Of a stretch of 64,000 nt of DNA, positions 1-9,902 are shown one piece after another (position 1 is the first letter of the stretch; each line of letters starts with the position of its first letter). Source of the stretch: Hyphomicrobium sp. Its GTDB lineage: Bacteria; Pseudomonadota; Alphaproteobacteria; Rhizobiales; Hyphomicrobiaceae. The notes beneath the pieces were generated by a model. That model was not told where the DNA came from and did no database searches. It saw nothing but the letters and a program-made list of their open reading frames with translations. The position numbers and the translations under genes are program-made. The DNA lies in assembly GCA_002928515.1 (NCBI GenBank), contig PERI01000003.1, positions 372,001-436,000 of the forward strand, given 5' to 3'.

Positions 1-24
1 GTGTGCCGACAAGCGGTGAAATTC

Positions 25-37
25 GGGCATTTTTCCC
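25..37. promoter_or_regulatory. Candidate operator, weak GGG-N7-CCC site
   Basis: The 13-mer GGGCATTTTTCCC has the GGG-N7-CCC spacing of the GGGA-N4-TTCCC sites near the xoxF clusters, and differs from the copy at 41486-41498 only at its fourth and fifth bases. It lies about 130 bp before the MxaD-like gene. It lacks the A of the GGGA half-site, so the assignment is tentative. Confidence 0.35.
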
Positions 38-167
38 TATGGCTGAAACATTGGGCTCATCAGTACTGCTCACGATTCTGTTACGTTATTAAATTGCACA
101 TTTTGATACGGTCCGCCGGCCGCTGTTTCAAGCGTGCTTCGTCAAACATATTTTTCGGGAGAATTCT

Positions 168-659
168 ATGACACTTCTTCGCTTTGCGCTGGCGGCGGCG
201 AGCGCATTGGCATGCAGCGCTGCGATTGCGGCATCTGGTGCCGTCGTCTCGAAGGCGGTCGAAATCAAAGGCAAGACACCGGCTGATATTCAAGCCAAGT
301 TTGGCGCGTTTTGCGCCATCAAAGATTGGCACCCAGCCGTCGCCGAATGCGTGGAAAGCAAAGAGGGTGAGGCGACATTCCGCACACTGACCCTCAAAGA
401 CGGCGGCGTGATTAAAGAAAAACAGATGAGCCGGAACGCCGAAGGCTACAGCTATAAGATCGTCGAAAGCCCGCTGCCGGTGAAAGACTACATGGCAACG
501 TTTTCGATCAAGCCGGATGGCGATGGCGAAGGCAATGCACGCGTGAGCTGGACCGCGTCGTTCCAAGCCAAGGACAAGCCGGAAGCTGAAGCAAAAACAG
601 TTATTCAAGGCATCATCGATGGCGGCTTGGCGTCGTTAGCCGAAATGGCTGCGAAGTAA
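168..659 (+). CDS. Secreted SRPBCC-family protein, MxaD-like
   Basis: The product is 163 residues with an N-terminal signal peptide (about residues 1-22, ending near AIAAS), followed by a compact SRPBCC (START/polyketide-cyclase-like) domain. MxaD, the 17-kDa periplasmic protein of methylotrophs that helps methanol dehydrogenase work with its cytochrome, belongs to this fold and has this size. The assignment rests on size, export signal and the WHP...V.E....G..R.LTL..G pattern, not on an alignment. A GGGAG Shine-Dalgarno sequence sits before the ATG at 168. The gene stands alone and is followed by a strong terminator. The 36 kb of translation genes separate it from the quinoprotein genes, but a weak copy of their candidate operator lies upstream. 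It could instead be an unrelated SRPBCC protein. Confidence 0.65.
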   Translation: MTLLRFALAAASALACSAAIAASGAVVSKAVEIKGKTPADIQAKFGAFCAIKDWHPAVAECVESKEGEATFRTLTLKDGGVIKEKQMSRNAEGYSYKIVESPLPVKDYMATFSIKPDGDGEGNARVSWTASFQAKDKPEAEAKTVIQGIIDGGLASLAEMAAK

Positions 660-680
660 TTTATCGATCAGGGTTTGCAG

Positions 681-719
681 AAGCGCTTTCGTGAGGCATC
701 GCGAAAGCGCTTTTTTTTT
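681..719 (+). terminator. Rho-independent terminator shared by convergent genes
   Basis: An 11-bp perfect stem (681-691 with 702-712, AAGCGCTTTCG arm) and a 10-base loop are followed by a run of nine T (711-719). It lies 22 bases after the MxaD-like stop codon and touches the stop of the convergent epimerase gene. Confidence 0.9.
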
Positions 720-1743
720 AGATCAACTTTCGCTCGCGCAATGACAGCACCGATTGGCGTACAGCATCATCGGCGGAATGAAATGCAATCCCTAAATCGG
801 CGCGCGCTTTGGCGTTCGTGAAGCGTTTGTGTTGGCCAAGTTCTGGCAATATCGTGCGCATACGTTTGTCAACGACCGACAAGGCGCGCACGGCCATATC
901 GGGCAATTCGAACTTGGGCGCTTTGTTTGCCAAATCGGGCAACTCGCGCGCCATGATTTGACCGAGACCGTAAAGACCGGACTCGCCCTCCGCGATCAGA
1001 TAGCGCTGACCGTTCAGATTGGGACGGAACAAGGCTTCGGCGTGCGCGATGGCGACGTCGTGGACGTGGGCCACTGGGAAGCGGATGCGGGGCGCTGCTG
1101 GATAAATGCCGCGCGCCATGAGCACGAAAAGTTCGTGCGAGGTTGAAAGGTCGGCGTCGAGCGCTGGTCCATGTACGAAGCCCGGATTGATGGCGACGAT
1201 TTCCGGTGCGTTAGGTGTCGTGCGGGAAAACTCGAAGGCGGCTTTTTCCGCGATGATCTTCGAGCGGATGTAAGGCGTCAGCCCGTCGCGCGTCTCGTCG
1301 GTGAAATCGGTTTCGGAATAAAGTTCGTCTTCGCGTTTGGTCACGCCATAAAAGATGGCGACCGTTGATGAGGTGACGACGACGCGTGATGCGCCTGCGC
1401 GCGTTGCTGCTTTGAGAACACGCAACGTGCCATCGCGCGCGGGCTGAATGACATCGTCGGGGTTGTCGGGCTGCTGGATGGGAAATGGCGAGGCACTGTG
1501 GATGACATACTGTGCTCCTGACAGCGCATCGTCCCATCCGTCATCGGATAGAAGATCGGCGACAGCGAACGTCAAAGCTGCGGGATCGGCGCCAGCGCGT
1601 GTGACAGCGCGGCGCACGTCATCTGCTTTGGACACATTGCGCAGCGTGCCGCGAACGGCATGTCCGCGCCGCAGGAGCTCGGCGATGATGTGCTTGGCGA
1701 TGAAGCCGGTCGATCCGGTGACGACGATGGGTGGGTTCGACAT
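718..1743 (-). CDS. NAD-dependent epimerase/dehydratase (extended SDR, dihydroflavonol-4-reductase-like)
   Basis: This is a 341-residue extended short-chain dehydrogenase/reductase. The N-terminal Rossmann motif GSTGFIAKHI appears at about residues 10-19. A VVTSS strand and a Tyr-x-x-x-Lys pair (YIRSK, about residue 160) form the catalytic site. The family reduces or epimerises carbonyl or sugar-nucleotide substrates with NAD(P)H in the cytoplasm; the substrate cannot be predicted. The ATG at 1743 is preferred over the in-frame TTG at 1758, because GAAAG lies a suitable distance upstream. It is a single gene between rplQ and the MxaD-like gene, transcribed toward the shared terminator. Confidence 0.85.
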   Translation of the reverse strand: MSNPPIVVTGSTGFIAKHIIAELLRRGHAVRGTLRNVSKADDVRRAVTRAGADPAALTFAVADLLSDDGWDDALSGAQYVIHSASPFPIQQPDNPDDVIQPARDGTLRVLKAATRAGASRVVVTSSTVAIFYGVTKREDELYSETDFTDETRDGLTPYIRSKIIAEKAAFEFSRTTPNAPEIVAINPGFVHGPALDADLSTSHELFVLMARGIYPAAPRIRFPVAHVHDVAIAHAEALFRPNLNGQRYLIAEGESGLYGLGQIMARELPDLANKAPKFELPDMAVRALSVVDKRMRTILPELGQHKRFTNAKARADLGIAFHSADDAVRQSVLSLRERKLI

Positions 1744-1851
1744 GGCGGTCACTTTCAAGAAACCGAACGCTGGACTGACCTGAGAAGCTTAATGGCGCAG
1801 CACCGTTCCGTACACTAACTGTCTGCCAAGCAAAATGGGGAGCAGAAAATG

Positions 1852-1886
1852 ATAACGCCCCGGCGCGATGAGCGTCGAGGCGTTAT
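1852..1886 (-). terminator. Terminator hairpin of the alpha operon
   Basis: ATAACGCC (1852-1859) pairs with GGCGTTAT (1879-1886), and an inner CGGCGC/GCGTCG stem extends it. On the minus strand it begins 26 bases past the rplQ stop and is followed by a short T-rich stretch (ATCATTTTC). It probably ends the ribosomal super-operon. Confidence 0.7.
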
Positions 1887-1911
1887 AATGAGCGAATGTG
1901 AAGGCTGCGCG

Positions 1912-2340
1912 TTAAGCAGTTGCTTCTGCGTTCTTGAGCATTTCTTCGTGGCGGGCTTTGTCGTCAGCGCCTTTGACGCTCACGTCGCGATCCACGAGTT
2001 CGATGACGGCGCGCGGGGCGCTATCGCCGTAGCGGAAGCCCGCTTTGAGAACGCGCGTATAGCCGCCATTGCGGGCTTTGTAACGCGGTCCGAGAATGTC
2101 GAAGAGTTTCTTGACTTGATCTTCGTCGCGCAGACGGGCGGCAGCTAAACGGCGCGAGTTCAAGTCGCCACGCTTGGCCAGCGTGATGTACTTATCGACG
2201 ACGCGCTTTAAGTCTTTCGCTTTCGGCAGCGTGGTGACGATCTGCTCATGCTTGATGAGGGCGGCAGCCATGTTGGAAAACATCGCTTGGCGGTGGCCGC
2301 TTTGACGGCCGAAACGGCGGCCGAGTTTCTTGTGGCGCAT
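1912..2340 (-). CDS. rplQ: 50S ribosomal protein L17
   Basis: A 142-residue L17, a large-subunit protein near the exit-tunnel rim. It begins with the canonical [12 protein letters not shown] motif, followed by the conserved block around residues 22-50 ([20 protein letters not shown]). The C-terminus carries the alanine/lysine-rich tail seen in alphaproteobacterial L17. It is the last gene of the alpha operon, 239 bases downstream of rpoA, and a terminator hairpin follows it. Confidence 0.97.
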   Translation of the reverse strand: MRHKKLGRRFGRQSGHRQAMFSNMAAALIKHEQIVTTLPKAKDLKRVVDKYITLAKRGDLNSRRLAAARLRDEDQVKKLFDILGPRYKARNGGYTRVLKAGFRYGDSAPRAVIELVDRDVSVKGADDKARHEEMLKNAEATA

Positions 2341-2537
2341 TGGTCTTCATCCTTACAGCGTTGGCCCGCGGTAAAACCGTTGGCTTGAAGTCGCGTATCG
2401 AACCATTCGATACACTTGGCGCGGGAGGTTCTATGGCCTCACCTTCGCCGGTCGTCATCCGGTTGCTCTGAGAGCTCACCGGCAGTCTCTGATATGGCTT
2501 GCGACTGCAAGCCCGGCGCGAGCGCCGCCCCAGCGGA

Positions 2538-2573
2538 GCTGGCCCGTTCGCTAATGCGAACGGAGCAGCCAGC
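2538..2573 (-). other. Bulged intercistronic hairpin after rpoA
   Basis: An eight-bp perfect inner hairpin (2544-2551 with 2556-2563, TAAT loop) stacks directly on an outer GCTGGC/GCCAGC stem, with a one-sided AGCA bulge. It lies seven bases past the rpoA stop in the 239-bp rpoA-rplQ gap. There is no T-run, so a processing or stability role is more likely than termination. Confidence 0.6.
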
Positions 2574-2579
2574 GTGAGC

Positions 2580-3605
2580 TCAGTATTGATCTTCGAACCG
2601 TTTGGCCAGTTCGTCGATATTATCCGGCGGCCAATTCGGCACTTCCATTCCGAGATGGAGGCCCATGGTCGCCAAAACTTCTTTGATCTCGTTGAGCGAC
2701 TTGCGGCCGAAGTTCGGTGTGCGCAGCATTTCTGCTTCCGACTTCTGGATTAGGTCGCCAATGTACACGATGTTGTCGTTCTTCAAGCAGTTGGCAGAGC
2801 GAACAGACAGTTCCAACTCGTCCACCTTTTTGAGTAAGGCAGCGTTGAATGCGAGCTCCGGATGGCGCTGTTCTTCTTGCGCCTTCTTGGGCTCTTCAAA
2901 GTTGATGAAGACGGCCAATTGGTCTTGCAGAATGCGTGCGGCCAGCGCGACGGCATCTTCAGCGCGTACGGAGCCGTCAGTTTCGACGGTCATCGTCAGC
3001 TTGTCATAGTCAAGGATTTGACCTTCGCGGGTGTTCTCGACTTTGTAGGAGACCTTTTTGACCGGCGAGTACAAGCTATCGACAGGCACCAAGCCGATGG
3101 CAGAATCTTCTGGGCGATTGCGCTCAGATGGCACATAGCCCTTGCCCATGTCGGCGGTGAATTCCATGCGGATCGATGCGCCGTGATCGAGATGGCAGAT
3201 GACGTGTTCAGGGTTCAACACTTCGACGTCGGATGAACCTTCGATATCGCCAGCCTTGACGGGGCCTGCGCCTTCTTTCTTCAACACCATGCGCTTGACG
3301 CCATCAGAGTGAATGCGCAGCGCAATTTCTTTGATGTTGAGAATGATATTCGTCACGTCTTCGCGCACGCCGGGAACGGACGAGAACTCATGCAGCACGC
3401 CGTCGATTTGCACGGTCTTGATGGCGGCACCTTGAAGCGACGACAGCAGCACGCGGCGCAGCGCGTTGCCGAGCGTCATACCAAAGCCGCGTTCCAGCGG
3501 TTCAGCTACGACCGTTGCAACACGCGAACGGTCACGACCCGGCTGAATGTCGAGCTTGGTCGGTTTGATAAGATCTTGCCAGTTCTTCTGGAGAACGTTC
3601 TGCAC
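2580..3605 (-). CDS. rpoA: DNA-directed RNA polymerase alpha subunit
   Basis: A 341-residue alpha subunit that scaffolds RNA polymerase assembly and contacts activators and UP elements. The N-terminal domain shows the [12 protein letters not shown] block used for beta/beta-prime contact. The C-terminal domain includes [13 protein letters not shown] and [21 protein letters not shown] at 3605, giving [12 protein letters not shown], is chosen because GACGAGG precedes it and the length then matches the family; the longer reading from 3665 adds an unconserved proline-rich stretch. It sits between rpsK and rplQ as usual. Confidence 0.96.
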   Translation of the reverse strand: MQNVLQKNWQDLIKPTKLDIQPGRDRSRVATVVAEPLERGFGMTLGNALRRVLLSSLQGAAIKTVQIDGVLHEFSSVPGVREDVTNIILNIKEIALRIHSDGVKRMVLKKEGAGPVKAGDIEGSSDVEVLNPEHVICHLDHGASIRMEFTADMGKGYVPSERNRPEDSAIGLVPVDSLYSPVKKVSYKVENTREGQILDYDKLTMTVETDGSVRAEDAVALAARILQDQLAVFINFEEPKKAQEEQRHPELAFNAALLKKVDELELSVRSANCLKNDNIVYIGDLIQKSEAEMLRTPNFGRKSLNEIKEVLATMGLHLGMEVPNWPPDNIDELAKRFEDQY

Positions 3606-3716
3606 GGGGGCCTCGTCTCTGTTGGGCGCGGGTGGGGGCGACCTGCGGCACGCATCAATGGGCAATATAAAAAGCGCCCTGCGAACGTGATGTCCGCACG
3701 ACAGCTTTTGGGAAAA

Positions 3717-4121
3717 TTAAACGCGACGGCGCTTACGTGGGCGGCAGCCGTTGTGCGGGATGGGTGTCACGTCGCGGATCGAAGTGATCTGGAGGCCGAC
3801 AGCCTGAAGTGCACGCAAAGCCGACTCGCGACCCGAGCCTGGGCCGGTGACTTCGACTTCGAGCACTTTCATGCCGTGGTCCATGGCTTTTTTCGCAGCA
3901 TCTTCGGCCGCAACCTGTGCAGCATAAGGTGTCGATTTGCGCGAGCCTTTGAAGCCCTTCGTGCCCGATGACGACCAAGCAATCGTATTGCCTTGCGCGT
4001 CGGTGATTGTGACCATGGTATTGTTGAACGATGCATTTACATGCGCAACGCCCGACGTAATGTTTTTCTTCTCGCGCTTTTTAACTTTACCGGCGCGACC
4101 GGCTGCTGCTTCTTTCGCCAT
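3717..4121 (-). CDS. rpsK: 30S ribosomal protein S11
   Basis: A 134-residue S11, a platform protein of the small subunit that contacts mRNA near the E site. The core [19 protein letters not shown] and the C-terminal [18 protein letters not shown] signature are intact. It lies downstream of rpsM, with a 99-bp gap that contains small inverted repeats, and 111 bp upstream of rpoA. Confidence 0.98.
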   Translation of the reverse strand: MAKEAAAGRAGKVKKREKKNITSGVAHVNASFNNTMVTITDAQGNTIAWSSSGTKGFKGSRKSTPYAAQVAAEDAAKKAMDHGMKVLEVEVTGPGSGRESALRALQAVGLQITSIRDVTPIPHNGCRPRKRRRV

Positions 4122-4220
4122 CGTCTCTCGTGCTCCTTGACCCGCGATCTGAGGGTCTCAATTCTTTTGCGCGGCCGCTATCGAGAACGGCGCGGCTGGC
4201 CCGCTATCTCAAGCGGTCAA

Positions 4221-4598
4221 TTATTTGGTTGCTTTCTTCTTACCGGCGATGGCAACGGCCTTGCCCTTACGTGTGCGTGCATTGGTGTGGGTGCGCTGAC
4301 CGCGAACCGGAAGTCCCTTGCGGTGACGCAAGCCACGATAGCAGCCGAGGTCCATCAAGCGTTTGATGTTGGTTTGGACTTCGCGACGCAGATCGCCTTC
4401 CACCGTGTAATCGCGGTCGATGGCTTCACGGATCTGGAGCACTTCAGCGTCGCTCAACTGGTTGACACGGCGCTCGGCTGGAATACCGACCTTCGCGCAA
4501 ATTTCTTGCGCGAACTTTGGGCCGATGCCGTGAATGTACTGCAGCGCAATGATGGTACGCTTTCCCGTTGGGATGTTAATGCCTGCGATGCGGGCCAC
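4221..4598 (-). CDS. rpsM: 30S ribosomal protein S13
   Basis: A 125-residue S13, a small-subunit head protein that contacts the P-site tRNA through its basic tail. It carries the [14 protein letters not shown] start and the [22 protein letters not shown] tRNA-contact tail. The GTG at 4598 is chosen because GGAG precedes it and conservation starts exactly there. It is first of the rpsM-rpsK-rpoA-rplQ set and is preceded by a 349-bp gap with a candidate promoter. No infA or rpmJ gene lies between it and adk. Confidence 0.97.
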   Translation of the reverse strand: MARIAGINIPTGKRTIIALQYIHGIGPKFAQEICAKVGIPAERRVNQLSDAEVLQIREAIDRDYTVEGDLRREVQTNIKRLMDLGCYRGLRHRKGLPVRGQRTHTNARTRKGKAVAIAGKKKATK

Positions 4599-4947
4599 GT
4601 TCGTCTCCTGCCGTAATCTTGTCGTCTGTTGCGTTGAGACTGTTGAGGTCTCGGGTTTCGTTGGACGCAAAGGCCCAAAGTCTTGGTTCGTTGTCAGGCT
4701 TTCAAAATGTCAGGGCGTCGTCCGCCATCATCAAAAACCCACTCCGTGGCGATATGAACATTAACTGTGCCGGTGCGAGAAAGCGCCAAGCGATCGAATT
4801 AACCTCCAAAAAGCGCAAAGATCTCGGTGCCTGAGCCTCAGCCCCGGACCGGATCACATCGCGCCATCGCTAGAAAAAGTGGGGTGTTGTAACGCGGCTT
4901 CTATCCTTTCGTCAATGTTCTCTCTTGACACGTCAACTGACCGGTCA
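4599..4947. other. Gap between adk and rpsM (349 bp) with candidate promoter
   Basis: There is no convincing gene here. On the minus strand the gap contains a sigma-70-like promoter (separate entry) followed by about 290 bases of leader with a small GAGAC/GTCTC hairpin before rpsM. A good TTGACA hexamer at about 4924 is on the plus strand, where no gene follows. Confidence 0.5.
4887..4915 (-). promoter_or_regulatory. Candidate promoter for the rpsM-rpoA-rplQ set
   Basis: On the minus strand, TTGACG (4915-4910) and TTACAA (4892-4887) are separated by exactly 17 bases. It would allow alpha-operon genes to be transcribed independently of the upstream spc operon. This is predicted from the hexamers only. 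Confidence 0.4.
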
Positions 4948-5526
4948 TCAGGCCAGAATTTCATCAATTTGTCGGGTGACATCGGCTATAGGGGCCATGC
5001 CATCGACAGATTTTAGTAAACCATGGGCGTAGTAGTAACCAATCAGCGGGGACGTCTCGCGATAGTAAGCCATCAGGCGCGTTTTAAGGGCGTCTGCGTT
5101 GTCATCTGGACGGACCGTGCCACCTGCAGCCAGCGTTTCTCGGGCGCGTTTTTCGACCCGATCGGCAAGTGCCATATCGTCAACCTTGAGTTCGATGACG
5201 CGGTCTAGCTTCAGACCCTTCGAGGTCAAAAGGCGATCGAGGCTTGATGCCTGCGGCAATGTGCGCGGAAAGCCGTCGAGGATAAATCCGCGCACGCAAT
5301 CAGGTTCGGCGATGCGCTCGGAAATGATGCCGACAACGACGTCATCAGGAACAAGGCCACCGTCGGCCATAATCTTTTTGGCTTTCAATCCAACGGGTGT
5401 GCCTGCGCTGACAGCAGCTCGCAGCATGTCGCCGGTCGAGAGCTGAGGAATGGTGTGTTTTTGCGCGATGAGTTGGGATTGGGTTCCCTTACCCGCCCCC
5501 GGCGGACCCAAAAGGATCACGTTCAT
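4948..5526 (-). CDS. adk: Adenylate kinase
   Basis: A 192-residue adenylate kinase that interconverts ATP + AMP and two ADP in the cytoplasm. The P-loop [10 protein letters not shown] is at residues 7-16, the AMP-binding region TGDMLR at about 31-36, and GFPRTLPQA at about 84-92. The lid is the short, zinc-free form. The ATG overlaps the secY stop by four bases, so translation is probably coupled. The secY-adk pairing is typical of spc operons. Confidence 0.97.
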   Translation of the reverse strand: MNVILLGPPGAGKGTQSQLIAQKHTIPQLSTGDMLRAAVSAGTPVGLKAKKIMADGGLVPDDVVVGIISERIAEPDCVRGFILDGFPRTLPQASSLDRLLTSKGLKLDRVIELKVDDMALADRVEKRARETLAAGGTVRPDDNADALKTRLMAYYRETSPLIGYYYAHGLLKSVDGMAPIADVTRQIDEILA

Positions 5527-6872
5527 CGCGTCCCCTTCGTGCCGCGCAGCTTCGCCTTTTTGATCAGACCTTCATACTGCTGAGCAATCAGATGGCTCTG
5601 CACCTGAGCAACGGTATCCATCGTGACGCTGACCGCGATCAGCAACGAGGTGCCGCCGAAGTAGAGCGGGATACCCGCATATGCGGTCAAGAATTCCGGC
5701 AGGACGCAGACGGCTGCGAGATAGATAGCGCCAACAACTGTGATGCGGGTCAAAACATAATCGATGTATTCGGCTGTCTTCTCGCCAGGGCGAATGCCGG
5801 GCAGGAAGCCGCCGAACTTGCGCAAGTTGTCGGCGGTGTCTTTCGGATTGATGACGACGGCCGTGTAGAAGAAGGCAAAGAACAAGATCAGCAATGCATA
5901 GACGAGCATGTGGAGCGGCTGGCCGGTGCCAAGTGCGGCGACGACGGTTCCCAACCATTCCGGGCCTTGGTTGGCCGAGAACTGCGCGGCCGTGACAGGC
6001 AGCAACAATAGAGACGAAGCAAAGATCGGCGGAATGACGCCTGATGAGTTGAGCTTCAGCGGCAGATGCGAAGCATCGCCCTGGAACATTTTATTGCCGA
6101 CTTGGCGCTTGGGATATTGCACCAACAGACGGCGCTGAGCGCGCTCGAAGAAGACGATCGCTGCGATCACTGCGAGGGCCATCGCCAAGAAGAAAATCAT
6201 GATCGCTGGCGAGATCGAGCCGGTGCGCGACAGTTCAAACAATTGCACTAGTGCTCCGGGGAGTCCGGCCACGATGCCTGCGAAAATAATCAGCGATATA
6301 CCGTTGCCGACGCCGCGTTGCGTAATCTGCTCGCCCAGCCACATCAGGAACATCGTGCCGCCGACGAGCGTGATAACGGTTGTCGCACGGAAGAACATGC
6401 CTGGGTCAGTGACAACGGACCCTGCCGCATTGCGCGACCCTTCAAGACCAACGGCGATGCCATAGGCTTGGAGCGCTGCGAGTACGACAGTCAGATAGCG
6501 TGTGTATTGGTTGATTTGCTTGCGGCCCGACTCGCCTTCTTTTTTCAAGGCTTCGAGTTTCGGATTCATCGACGTCATCAGCTGCATGATGATCGACGCC
6601 GAAATGTAAGGCATGATGTTCAGCGCAAAGATCGCCATGCGTTCGAGCGCGCCGCCCGAAAACATATTGAACATGCCCAGCATGCCGCCGGAAACGGATT
6701 TGAATGTTTCAGCGAATGCCGCTGGATTAATGCCGGGAAGCGGAATGAAGGTGCCGAGCCGATAGATGACGAGAGCGCCCAGCGTAAACCACAGGCGCTT
6801 TTTCAAATCTTCCGCCTTCGCAAAGGCGCTGAGATTGAGGTTGGACGCAAGCTGCTCGGCGGCGGAAACCAT
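5523..6872 (-). CDS. secY: Preprotein translocase subunit SecY
   Basis: A 449-residue integral membrane protein with ten predicted helices that forms the protein-conducting channel with SecE and SecG. Family landmarks are [17 protein letters not shown]-like residues in helix 1, the [12 protein letters not shown] plug region, and the [22 protein letters not shown] cytoplasmic loop that contacts SecA and the ribosome. It overlaps adk by four bases and follows rplO after a 141-bp gap. Its product would export the many signal-peptide proteins of the quinoprotein regions. Confidence 0.97.
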   Translation of the reverse strand: MVSAAEQLASNLNLSAFAKAEDLKKRLWFTLGALVIYRLGTFIPLPGINPAAFAETFKSVSGGMLGMFNMFSGGALERMAIFALNIMPYISASIIMQLMTSMNPKLEALKKEGESGRKQINQYTRYLTVVLAALQAYGIAVGLEGSRNAAGSVVTDPGMFFRATTVITLVGGTMFLMWLGEQITQRGVGNGISLIIFAGIVAGLPGALVQLFELSRTGSISPAIMIFFLAMALAVIAAIVFFERAQRRLLVQYPKRQVGNKMFQGDASHLPLKLNSSGVIPPIFASSLLLLPVTAAQFSANQGPEWLGTVVAALGTGQPLHMLVYALLILFFAFFYTAVVINPKDTADNLRKFGGFLPGIRPGEKTAEYIDYVLTRITVVGAIYLAAVCVLPEFLTAYAGIPLYFGGTSLLIAVSVTMDTVAQVQSHLIAQQYEGLIKKAKLRGTKGTR

Positions 6873-7013
6873 TCTCGTCTCTCCTTGCCGTCACCGTTGG
6901 TTTTTTGAAACCAATCGGACGGTATCTGCCCGGAGATTTGCGCAACCCAAAATGTTGCACAACTTCCGGCATCAACGCGGGAAGATGGGGTGTCCCCCTT
7001 CTCCCCGTCGGCA

Positions 7014-7571
7014 TTATTCCTCTGACTTGGCAGCCGCGACTGGCTTCTTGCCAGATGCCGCTTTCTTGGCGGCGGATTTTTCGCGCTTGGCAACGTCGGC
7101 AGCCAAAATTTTAACTTCGATCAACTTGACGCTGCCGCCGGCTTTTTCGACAGCGGCTTTGGCCTTAGCTGTTGCGTGATTGACGGTGATCGAAACCTTA
7201 GATTTCAATTCGCCTTCGCCGAGCAGACGAATGCCATCCTTCGCGCGACGCATAACGCCCGCTTCAATCAAAGATGCATTGTCGATCGGCTTGCCTGCAT
7301 CGATACGCTTGTCGTCGATGGCCTTTTGCAAGGCGCCGATATTTATTTCATTGAACGACTGTTGGCGCCACTTGTTGAAGCCGCGCTTTGGCAGACGACG
7401 ATGCAATGGCATCTGGCCGCCTTCAAAGCCGCCGATGGCAACGCCTGAGCGTGCGGTCTGGCCTTTGCCACCGCGACCACCTTGCTTGCCGACGCCTGAG
7501 CCGATGCCGCGACCGATGCGGACCCGGAATTTTCGGGCGCCTGCGTTGTCTTTAATTCCGTTGAGCCGCAT
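7014..7571 (-). CDS. rplO: 50S ribosomal protein L15
   Basis: A 185-residue L15, a late-assembly large-subunit protein. The glycine-rich N-terminal segment ([23 protein letters not shown]) is intact. The protein is longer than the usual 145-160 residues because of a lysine/alanine-rich C-terminal tail (about residues 155-185). It sits between rpmD and secY; the 96-bp gap on its upstream side carries one member of a structured repeat family. Confidence 0.96.
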   Translation of the reverse strand: MRLNGIKDNAGARKFRVRIGRGIGSGVGKQGGRGGKGQTARSGVAIGGFEGGQMPLHRRLPKRGFNKWRQQSFNEINIGALQKAIDDKRIDAGKPIDNASLIEAGVMRRAKDGIRLLGEGELKSKVSITVNHATAKAKAAVEKAGGSVKLIEVKILAADVAKREKSAAKKAASGKKPVAAAKSEE

Positions 7572-7591
7572 GTGACTCTCCTTTTATCTTT

Positions 7592-7632
7592 GCGCCGGGC
7601 GACTCCCCTCCGGGGAGCCGGCCGCCCGGCGC
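7592..7632. repeat. Structured intergenic repeat, copy 0
   Basis: A 41-bp element between rpmD and rplO. The outer 10-bp stem GCGCCGGGCG/CGCCCGGCGC encloses A, a CTCCCC-TCC-GGGGAG inner hairpin, and a one-sided CCGGC bulge. The layout is identical to the copies at 30709-30861, but with compensatory base changes in both stems. Confidence 0.75.
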
Positions 7633-7667
7633 GTATCTAGTTGCGTCAGCCGCCCGACGCTCAAAAA

Positions 7668-7862
7668 TTACTTCCCGTCCACGACGCGGACGAGATGTTG
7701 AACCTTCTTCAGCATGCCGCGCGTTGCGGGCGTATCTTCGACCGTCGCCTGGCGATGCAGTTTATTGAGACCCAGGCCAACCAATGTCTCGGTCTGGCGC
7801 GCGGGGCGGCGATTGGCGCTGCGCACCTGCTCCACCGTGAACGTCTTTTTCTTATCAGCCAT
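7668..7862 (-). CDS. rpmD: 50S ribosomal protein L30
   Basis: A 64-residue L30, the standard bacterial length. It shows the conserved [25 protein letters not shown]-type core, given here only as the family pattern, and the [11 protein letters not shown]-like end. It lies between rpsE (64-bp gap) and rplO in the spc operon. Confidence 0.96.
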   Translation of the reverse strand: MADKKKTFTVEQVRSANRRPARQTETLVGLGLNKLHRQATVEDTPATRGMLKKVQHLVRVVDGK

Positions 7863-7926
7863 ATCGGTACCTCAACTGCGACTTTGAAGACCTTCGAGCG
7901 CGGGGCGCTCAAAAGTTCTTCGCGAA

Positions 7927-8502
7927 TTAGACTTCGACGCCCGCATCGATGGCCGAGCCATCCCGGCGACGCGATACGATGTCAGAAACTTTTTTGTTAC
8001 GGCGGGCAGCGACGCCACGCGGATTTTCCTGAGCTTTCAGGGCATCGAATGTCGCGCGAACGACGTTGTAGGGGTTGGTCGAACCCATCGACTTGGCAAC
8101 AACGTCATGAACGCCGACCATTTCGAACACAGCGCGCATCGCGCCACCGGCGATGATACCAGTACCAGCAGGAGCCGAGCGCAAAATGACCTTGCCCGAT
8201 CCGTGACGGCCGACTGTGTCGTGATGCAATGTACGCGCATCGCGCAACGGGACGCGCAGCAAATTGCGCTTGGCAGCTTCCGTTGCCTTGCGGATGGCTT
8301 CGGGCACTTCGCGCGCCTTGCCATGACCGAAACCAACGCGGCCTTTCAGATCGCCGACGACGACGAGTGCTGCAAAGCCGAACCGCTTGCCGCCTTTGAC
8401 AACCTTAGCGACGCGATTGATGTGCACCAACTTGTCGGTGAATTCGCTATCGCGTTCTTCGCGATCCCGACCGCCGCGCTCTCTTTGAGGTCCACGTGCC
8501 AC
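7927..8502 (-). CDS. rpsE: 30S ribosomal protein S5
   Basis: A 191-residue S5, a small-subunit protein involved in translational accuracy and mRNA unwinding. The [19 protein letters not shown] domain and the later [19 protein letters not shown] segment are intact. The N-terminus has an extra Arg/Glu-rich stretch (residues 1-22), common in alphaproteobacteria. It is 21 bases downstream of rplR. Confidence 0.97.
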   Translation of the reverse strand: MARGPQRERGGRDREERDSEFTDKLVHINRVAKVVKGGKRFGFAALVVVGDLKGRVGFGHGKAREVPEAIRKATEAAKRNLLRVPLRDARTLHHDTVGRHGSGKVILRSAPAGTGIIAGGAMRAVFEMVGVHDVVAKSMGSTNPYNVVRATFDALKAQENPRGVAARRNKKVSDIVSRRRDGSAIDAGVEV

Positions 8503-8523
8503 GTTTGTTTCCTTTTCTCAGGA

Positions 8524-8886
8524 TCAGAATTTAAGTCCGCCCTCGCGGGCGGCTTCGGCGAGCGCTTTCACGCGCCCATGATACAAAAAGCTGCCACGAT
8601 CAAACACGACGTCCGTGACGCCTGCCTTGATCGCACGCTCGGCGACAAGTTTGCCAACCGCTGCGGCCGCAGATGTGTCCGCGCCGGTTTTCAACGAACC
8701 CTTGAGATCTTTCTCAAGCGTCGAAGCTGCGGCCAACGTTGTGCCCTTTGCATCGTCGATCACCTGCGCATAGATGTGCGCCGATGAGCGATGCACCGAG
8801 AGCCGCGGACGACCGCTGGCATTCTTCTTCAATGTGCGGCGAACGCGCGCTTTGCGGTTCGCAGTCTTCTTACCGATGGTGGCCAT
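8524..8886 (-). CDS. rplR: 50S ribosomal protein L18
   Basis: A 120-residue L18, which binds 5S rRNA together with L5 and L25. The [20 protein letters not shown] strand and the C-terminal [24 protein letters not shown] motif are canonical. It is preceded by rplF (11-bp gap) and followed by rpsE. Confidence 0.98.
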   Translation of the reverse strand: MATIGKKTANRKARVRRTLKKNASGRPRLSVHRSSAHIYAQVIDDAKGTTLAAASTLEKDLKGSLKTGADTSAAAAVGKLVAERAIKAGVTDVVFDRGSFLYHGRVKALAEAAREGGLKF

Positions 8887-8897
8887 GACTGCCGTCC

Positions 8898-9440
8898 TTA
8901 CTTCTTCTTGCCTTCCTTACGGAAGATGTATTCGCCTTTGAAGCGCACGCCTTTGCCCTGGTAGGGCTCTGGTTTGCGCGATGCGCGGATTTCAGCAGCC
9001 ATTTGACCGACTGCCTGCTTGTCGATGCCCGACACGCTGATCTGGTCGGACTTGGGGCCAGCGACCTTGACATCAATGCCCGGCGGGATGGTCAACACGA
9101 CGTCGTGGCTGTAGCCGACCGACAGCGTCAACTGATCTTTGCCCTTCATCGACGCCTTGAAACCCACGCCGTGGATTTCGAGATCGTGCTGATAGCCATC
9201 CGTCACGCCTTTGATGAGGTTCGCGACTTGCGTACGCGACATGCCCCACTGCGAGCGAGCTGGTTTGGTGTCTTCGACCATTGCGATCTCGACACCGTCC
9301 GCTGTTTTTTCGACTTTCAAAACTTCCGGAACGCGAAAAGCGAGTTCGCCTTTCGGGCCTTTCATTTTGATCGTCTGGCCGCTGATCGTCGCCGTCACAT
9401 TCGACGGAACCGGAACGGGCTTTTTACCGATGCGCGACAT
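8898..9440 (-). CDS. rplF: 50S ribosomal protein L6
   Basis: A 180-residue L6 near the factor-binding site of the large subunit. It begins [12 protein letters not shown] and contains the [24 protein letters not shown] repeat domain and the C-terminal [15 protein letters not shown] motif. Spacing to its neighbours rpsH and rplR is short, and its length is normal. Confidence 0.98.
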   Translation of the reverse strand: MSRIGKKPVPVPSNVTATISGQTIKMKGPKGELAFRVPEVLKVEKTADGVEIAMVEDTKPARSQWGMSRTQVANLIKGVTDGYQHDLEIHGVGFKASMKGKDQLTLSVGYSHDVVLTIPPGIDVKVAGPKSDQISVSGIDKQAVGQMAAEIRASRKPEPYQGKGVRFKGEYIFRKEGKKK

Positions 9441-9489
9441 GGGTCCTCAAAACCTCTTGTATCAAACCGACCGAGTGTCGGTTTTCGCG

Positions 9490-9888
9490 TTAGAAGATAG
9501 AGCAGAGAATTTCGCCGCCGACGTTGGCTTCGCGCGCCTTGCTGTCCGACATAACGCCCTTGGGCGTGGACAGAATGGCGACGCCGAGACCATTGGCGAC
9601 GGTAGGAATATCTTTGACCGGCGAATAGACGCGACGGCCGGGCTTCGAGATACGCTCGATTTCCCGGATCGCGGGCTGGCCGTTGTAATACTTCAATTCG
9701 ATTTCGAACTGGGGCACTTCACCCTTCAGTTCGACGCGGGTGTAACCGCGGATGTAGCCTTCATCGGCCAACACGTCGAGCACGCGCGCGCGCAGCGTGG
9801 ACGCTGGCGTTGCGCACTTGGGACGGCGACGCATCTGCGCATTGCGGATGCGCGTTAACATATCGCCGATTGGATCATTCACTGCCAT
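9490..9888 (-). CDS. rpsH: 30S ribosomal protein S8
   Basis: A 132-residue S8, a primary 16S rRNA binder and in many bacteria the translational repressor of the spc operon. The [18 protein letters not shown] start at 9888 is where conservation begins, so the longer reading frame from 9972 is rejected. The [14 protein letters not shown] and GGEILCSIF end are intact. It lies 14 bases after rpsN. Confidence 0.97.
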   Translation of the reverse strand: MAVNDPIGDMLTRIRNAQMRRRPKCATPASTLRARVLDVLADEGYIRGYTRVELKGEVPQFEIELKYYNGQPAIREIERISKPGRRVYSPVKDIPTVANGLGVAILSTPKGVMSDSKAREANVGGEILCSIF

Positions 9889-9902
9889 GGACGCGCCCTC
9901 TC

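Noticed and set aside
2510-2579. Further member of the structured repeat family after rpoA.
   Set aside because: The layout is similar (stem, inner hairpin, one-sided bulge), but the conserved CCGGC bulge and flanking sequence are absent, so it is listed as an independent hairpin.
4924-4929. TTGACA on the plus strand in the adk-rpsM gap.
   Set aside because: No -10 element at proper spacing and no plus-strand gene follows.
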